Shown here piece by piece: positions 63,124-64,000 of a DNA stretch of 64,000 nt; position 1 is the first letter of the stretch, and every line of letters starts with the position of its first letter. The notes under the pieces were generated by a model that saw only the letters and a program-made list of their open reading frames with translations, was not told where the DNA came from and did no database searches. Made by a program: the position numbers and the translations under genes. Origin of the DNA: Sinohyriopsis cumingii (taxonomy: Eukaryota > Mollusca > Bivalvia > Unionida > Unionidae); the NCBI GenBank assembly GCA_028554795.2, contig CM068839.1:86139540-86203539 (forward strand), read 5' to 3'.

Positions 63124-64000
63124 ATGTGTAAAATTGTTACAGATCTTTGTCCTGAAAAAACATCAAAAAATTATGTATGTGACGAGAATGATCCGATTTT
63201 TAGCAGCGAACATTTATTCGAATATAACACCCAGGAAGGACTAGCAGAACTAGCAGGATTTAATTATCGTATTCTGCGTGATTATTACTCAATATTTGAC
63301 GTTAACGCATTAAAATATTCCGTTGCTGTATCAAGTAAAAAGGATGCGTTACGAGCATTACAAAGTGCCTCACACGATAATTACTATTTTCACGGAATAA
63401 TAATCCAACACTTTGATAAATTCTACGTTTTTTCTTCCGATGATGATTTTGAACGAGTCGCTGATAAGTTCATCGGACAAGCGTCAGTTAATGAAATCAT
63501 ACAGGAATTTCGATTAAGATATCCGATCTTTGATATTGATTCATTTTACAAATATCAGATTGATCACGAGAATAAATTTGGCAAGCAAGGTACTCGCGTA
63601 AAAACAGAAGAAAAAATTACTCACGATGAGATTATTGATTATTTTGTTAGATTACTCGATTGTCAGCGAGGACAAGTTTATTTATTCGAAACAGCATGTG
63701 GTTATCATGTACTTGTCAAATCGACGCCTGTATCAATACAGGTGCAGCGGGAATTAATTAAAAAGACCAGCGATGATAATCCATCATGGAAGCTAGATCA
63801 TTAAACAGGATTACACGGAATAAAACTAGCTAATACGCGATCGTACAAACCTGGTAAAGTAACGGTAAATAAGACGTGTATATCTCACAATGGCATTTCT
63901 GCGTCTGAATTACTTGTTTGTCCAACGTCGATTCAGCCTAAAGAAATATTCCATCTAGAACAGGATCATCACCAACACACCGACGAAGATATTCCCGACG
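63124..64000 (+). pseudogene. Unidentified element-2 gene, one in-frame stop, runs off the window
   Basis: From ATG 63124 there are 226 codons to TAA at 63802-63804. The same frame then stays open to the window end (65 more codons). Soluble, with no membrane segment. Visible traits: C-P-E-K near the start, a Y-Y-F-H-G-I-I-I-Q-H-F-D-K-F strand pair near residues 80-93, S-S-D-D-D-F, D-I-D-S-F-Y-K-Y-Q-I near 139-148, Q-V-Y-L-F-E-T-A-C-G-Y-H-V-L-V near 183-197, and after the stop a basic K-L-A-N-T-R-S-Y-K-P-G-K segment. G-Y-H-V next to a strand recalls primase-polymerase or nuclease folds, but this is too weak to assign. Codon use and CG content match the other element genes. Function unknown. 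Confidence 0.5.

Noticed and set aside
63124-63804. Calling this gene a primase or replication initiator
   Set aside because: The only hint is a G-Y-H-V-L-V strand. The catalytic acidic motifs cannot be placed with confidence.
44458-64000. Stop-codon reassignment or programmed readthrough in the element genes
   Set aside because: TAA, TAG and TGA all occur in frame, frameshifts are also present, and the host gene uses a normal TAG. Decay explains it better.

Overview
The window is AT-rich nuclear DNA of an animal, most likely a lophotrochozoan and perhaps a bivalve mollusc. This rests on long introns with consensus splice sites, tRNA-derived SINEs, many short inverted-repeat elements, Gypsy, DIRS-like, L2-like and hAT-like fossils, and Polinton/Maverick (adintovirus-like) sequences. 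No species is claimed. All coordinates were worked out by eye, so junctions carry an error of a few bases.

Layout. 1-1791: 3' part of a Gypsy-type integrase, split by a 795-bp non-autonomous insertion with a 10-bp target duplication. 4488-39030: one complete host gene on the + strand, inositol monophosphatase (IMPA1-like), with eight coding exons, 273 codons and in-phase splice junctions. Its introns hold SINEs, MITEs, a DIRS-like recombinase fossil, a hAT-like fossil, a 26-bp minisatellite, a 31-bp tandem repeat, a near-perfect 69-bp-arm hairpin, and a 2.8-kb minisatellite that stops about 40 bp before exon 7. 39.4-43.9 kb: repeats and further hAT-like fossils.

44.4-50.7 kb: decayed Polinton-like element 1. 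It carries an A32-type packaging ATPase (-), a zinc-ribbon plus phospholipase A2 protein (+), a retroviral-type integrase (+), a small HNH nuclease (-), an SF1/Pif1-like helicase (-) directly following a family-B DNA polymerase (-), one cysteine-rich gene (+) and an HNH-NUMOD1 homing-endonuclease-like gene (+). Most breaks are single stop codons. No major or minor capsid gene was found.

51.8-59.2 kb: exons that look like part of a host gene of the G2E3-like/HECT-associated type. These are interrupted by an L2-like LINE 3' end and by a Gypsy fragment. The Gypsy's probable 3' LTR is itself split by a 1.2-kb TTAA-flanked foldback element. 60.6-64.0 kb: a second Polinton-like fragment. It has a truncated ATPase close to the first, then four related cysteine-rich zinc-binding-type genes in tandem on the - strand, a small acidic + strand ORF, conserved hairpins between convergent gene ends, and a + strand gene running off the window.

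Most novel: the five-copy cysteine-rich family tied to these elements, with its duplicated gene-plus-hairpin unit. I do not recognise the family. Also notable are the homing endonuclease and HNH nuclease inside an animal Polinton, and the unidentified gene at 63.1 kb.
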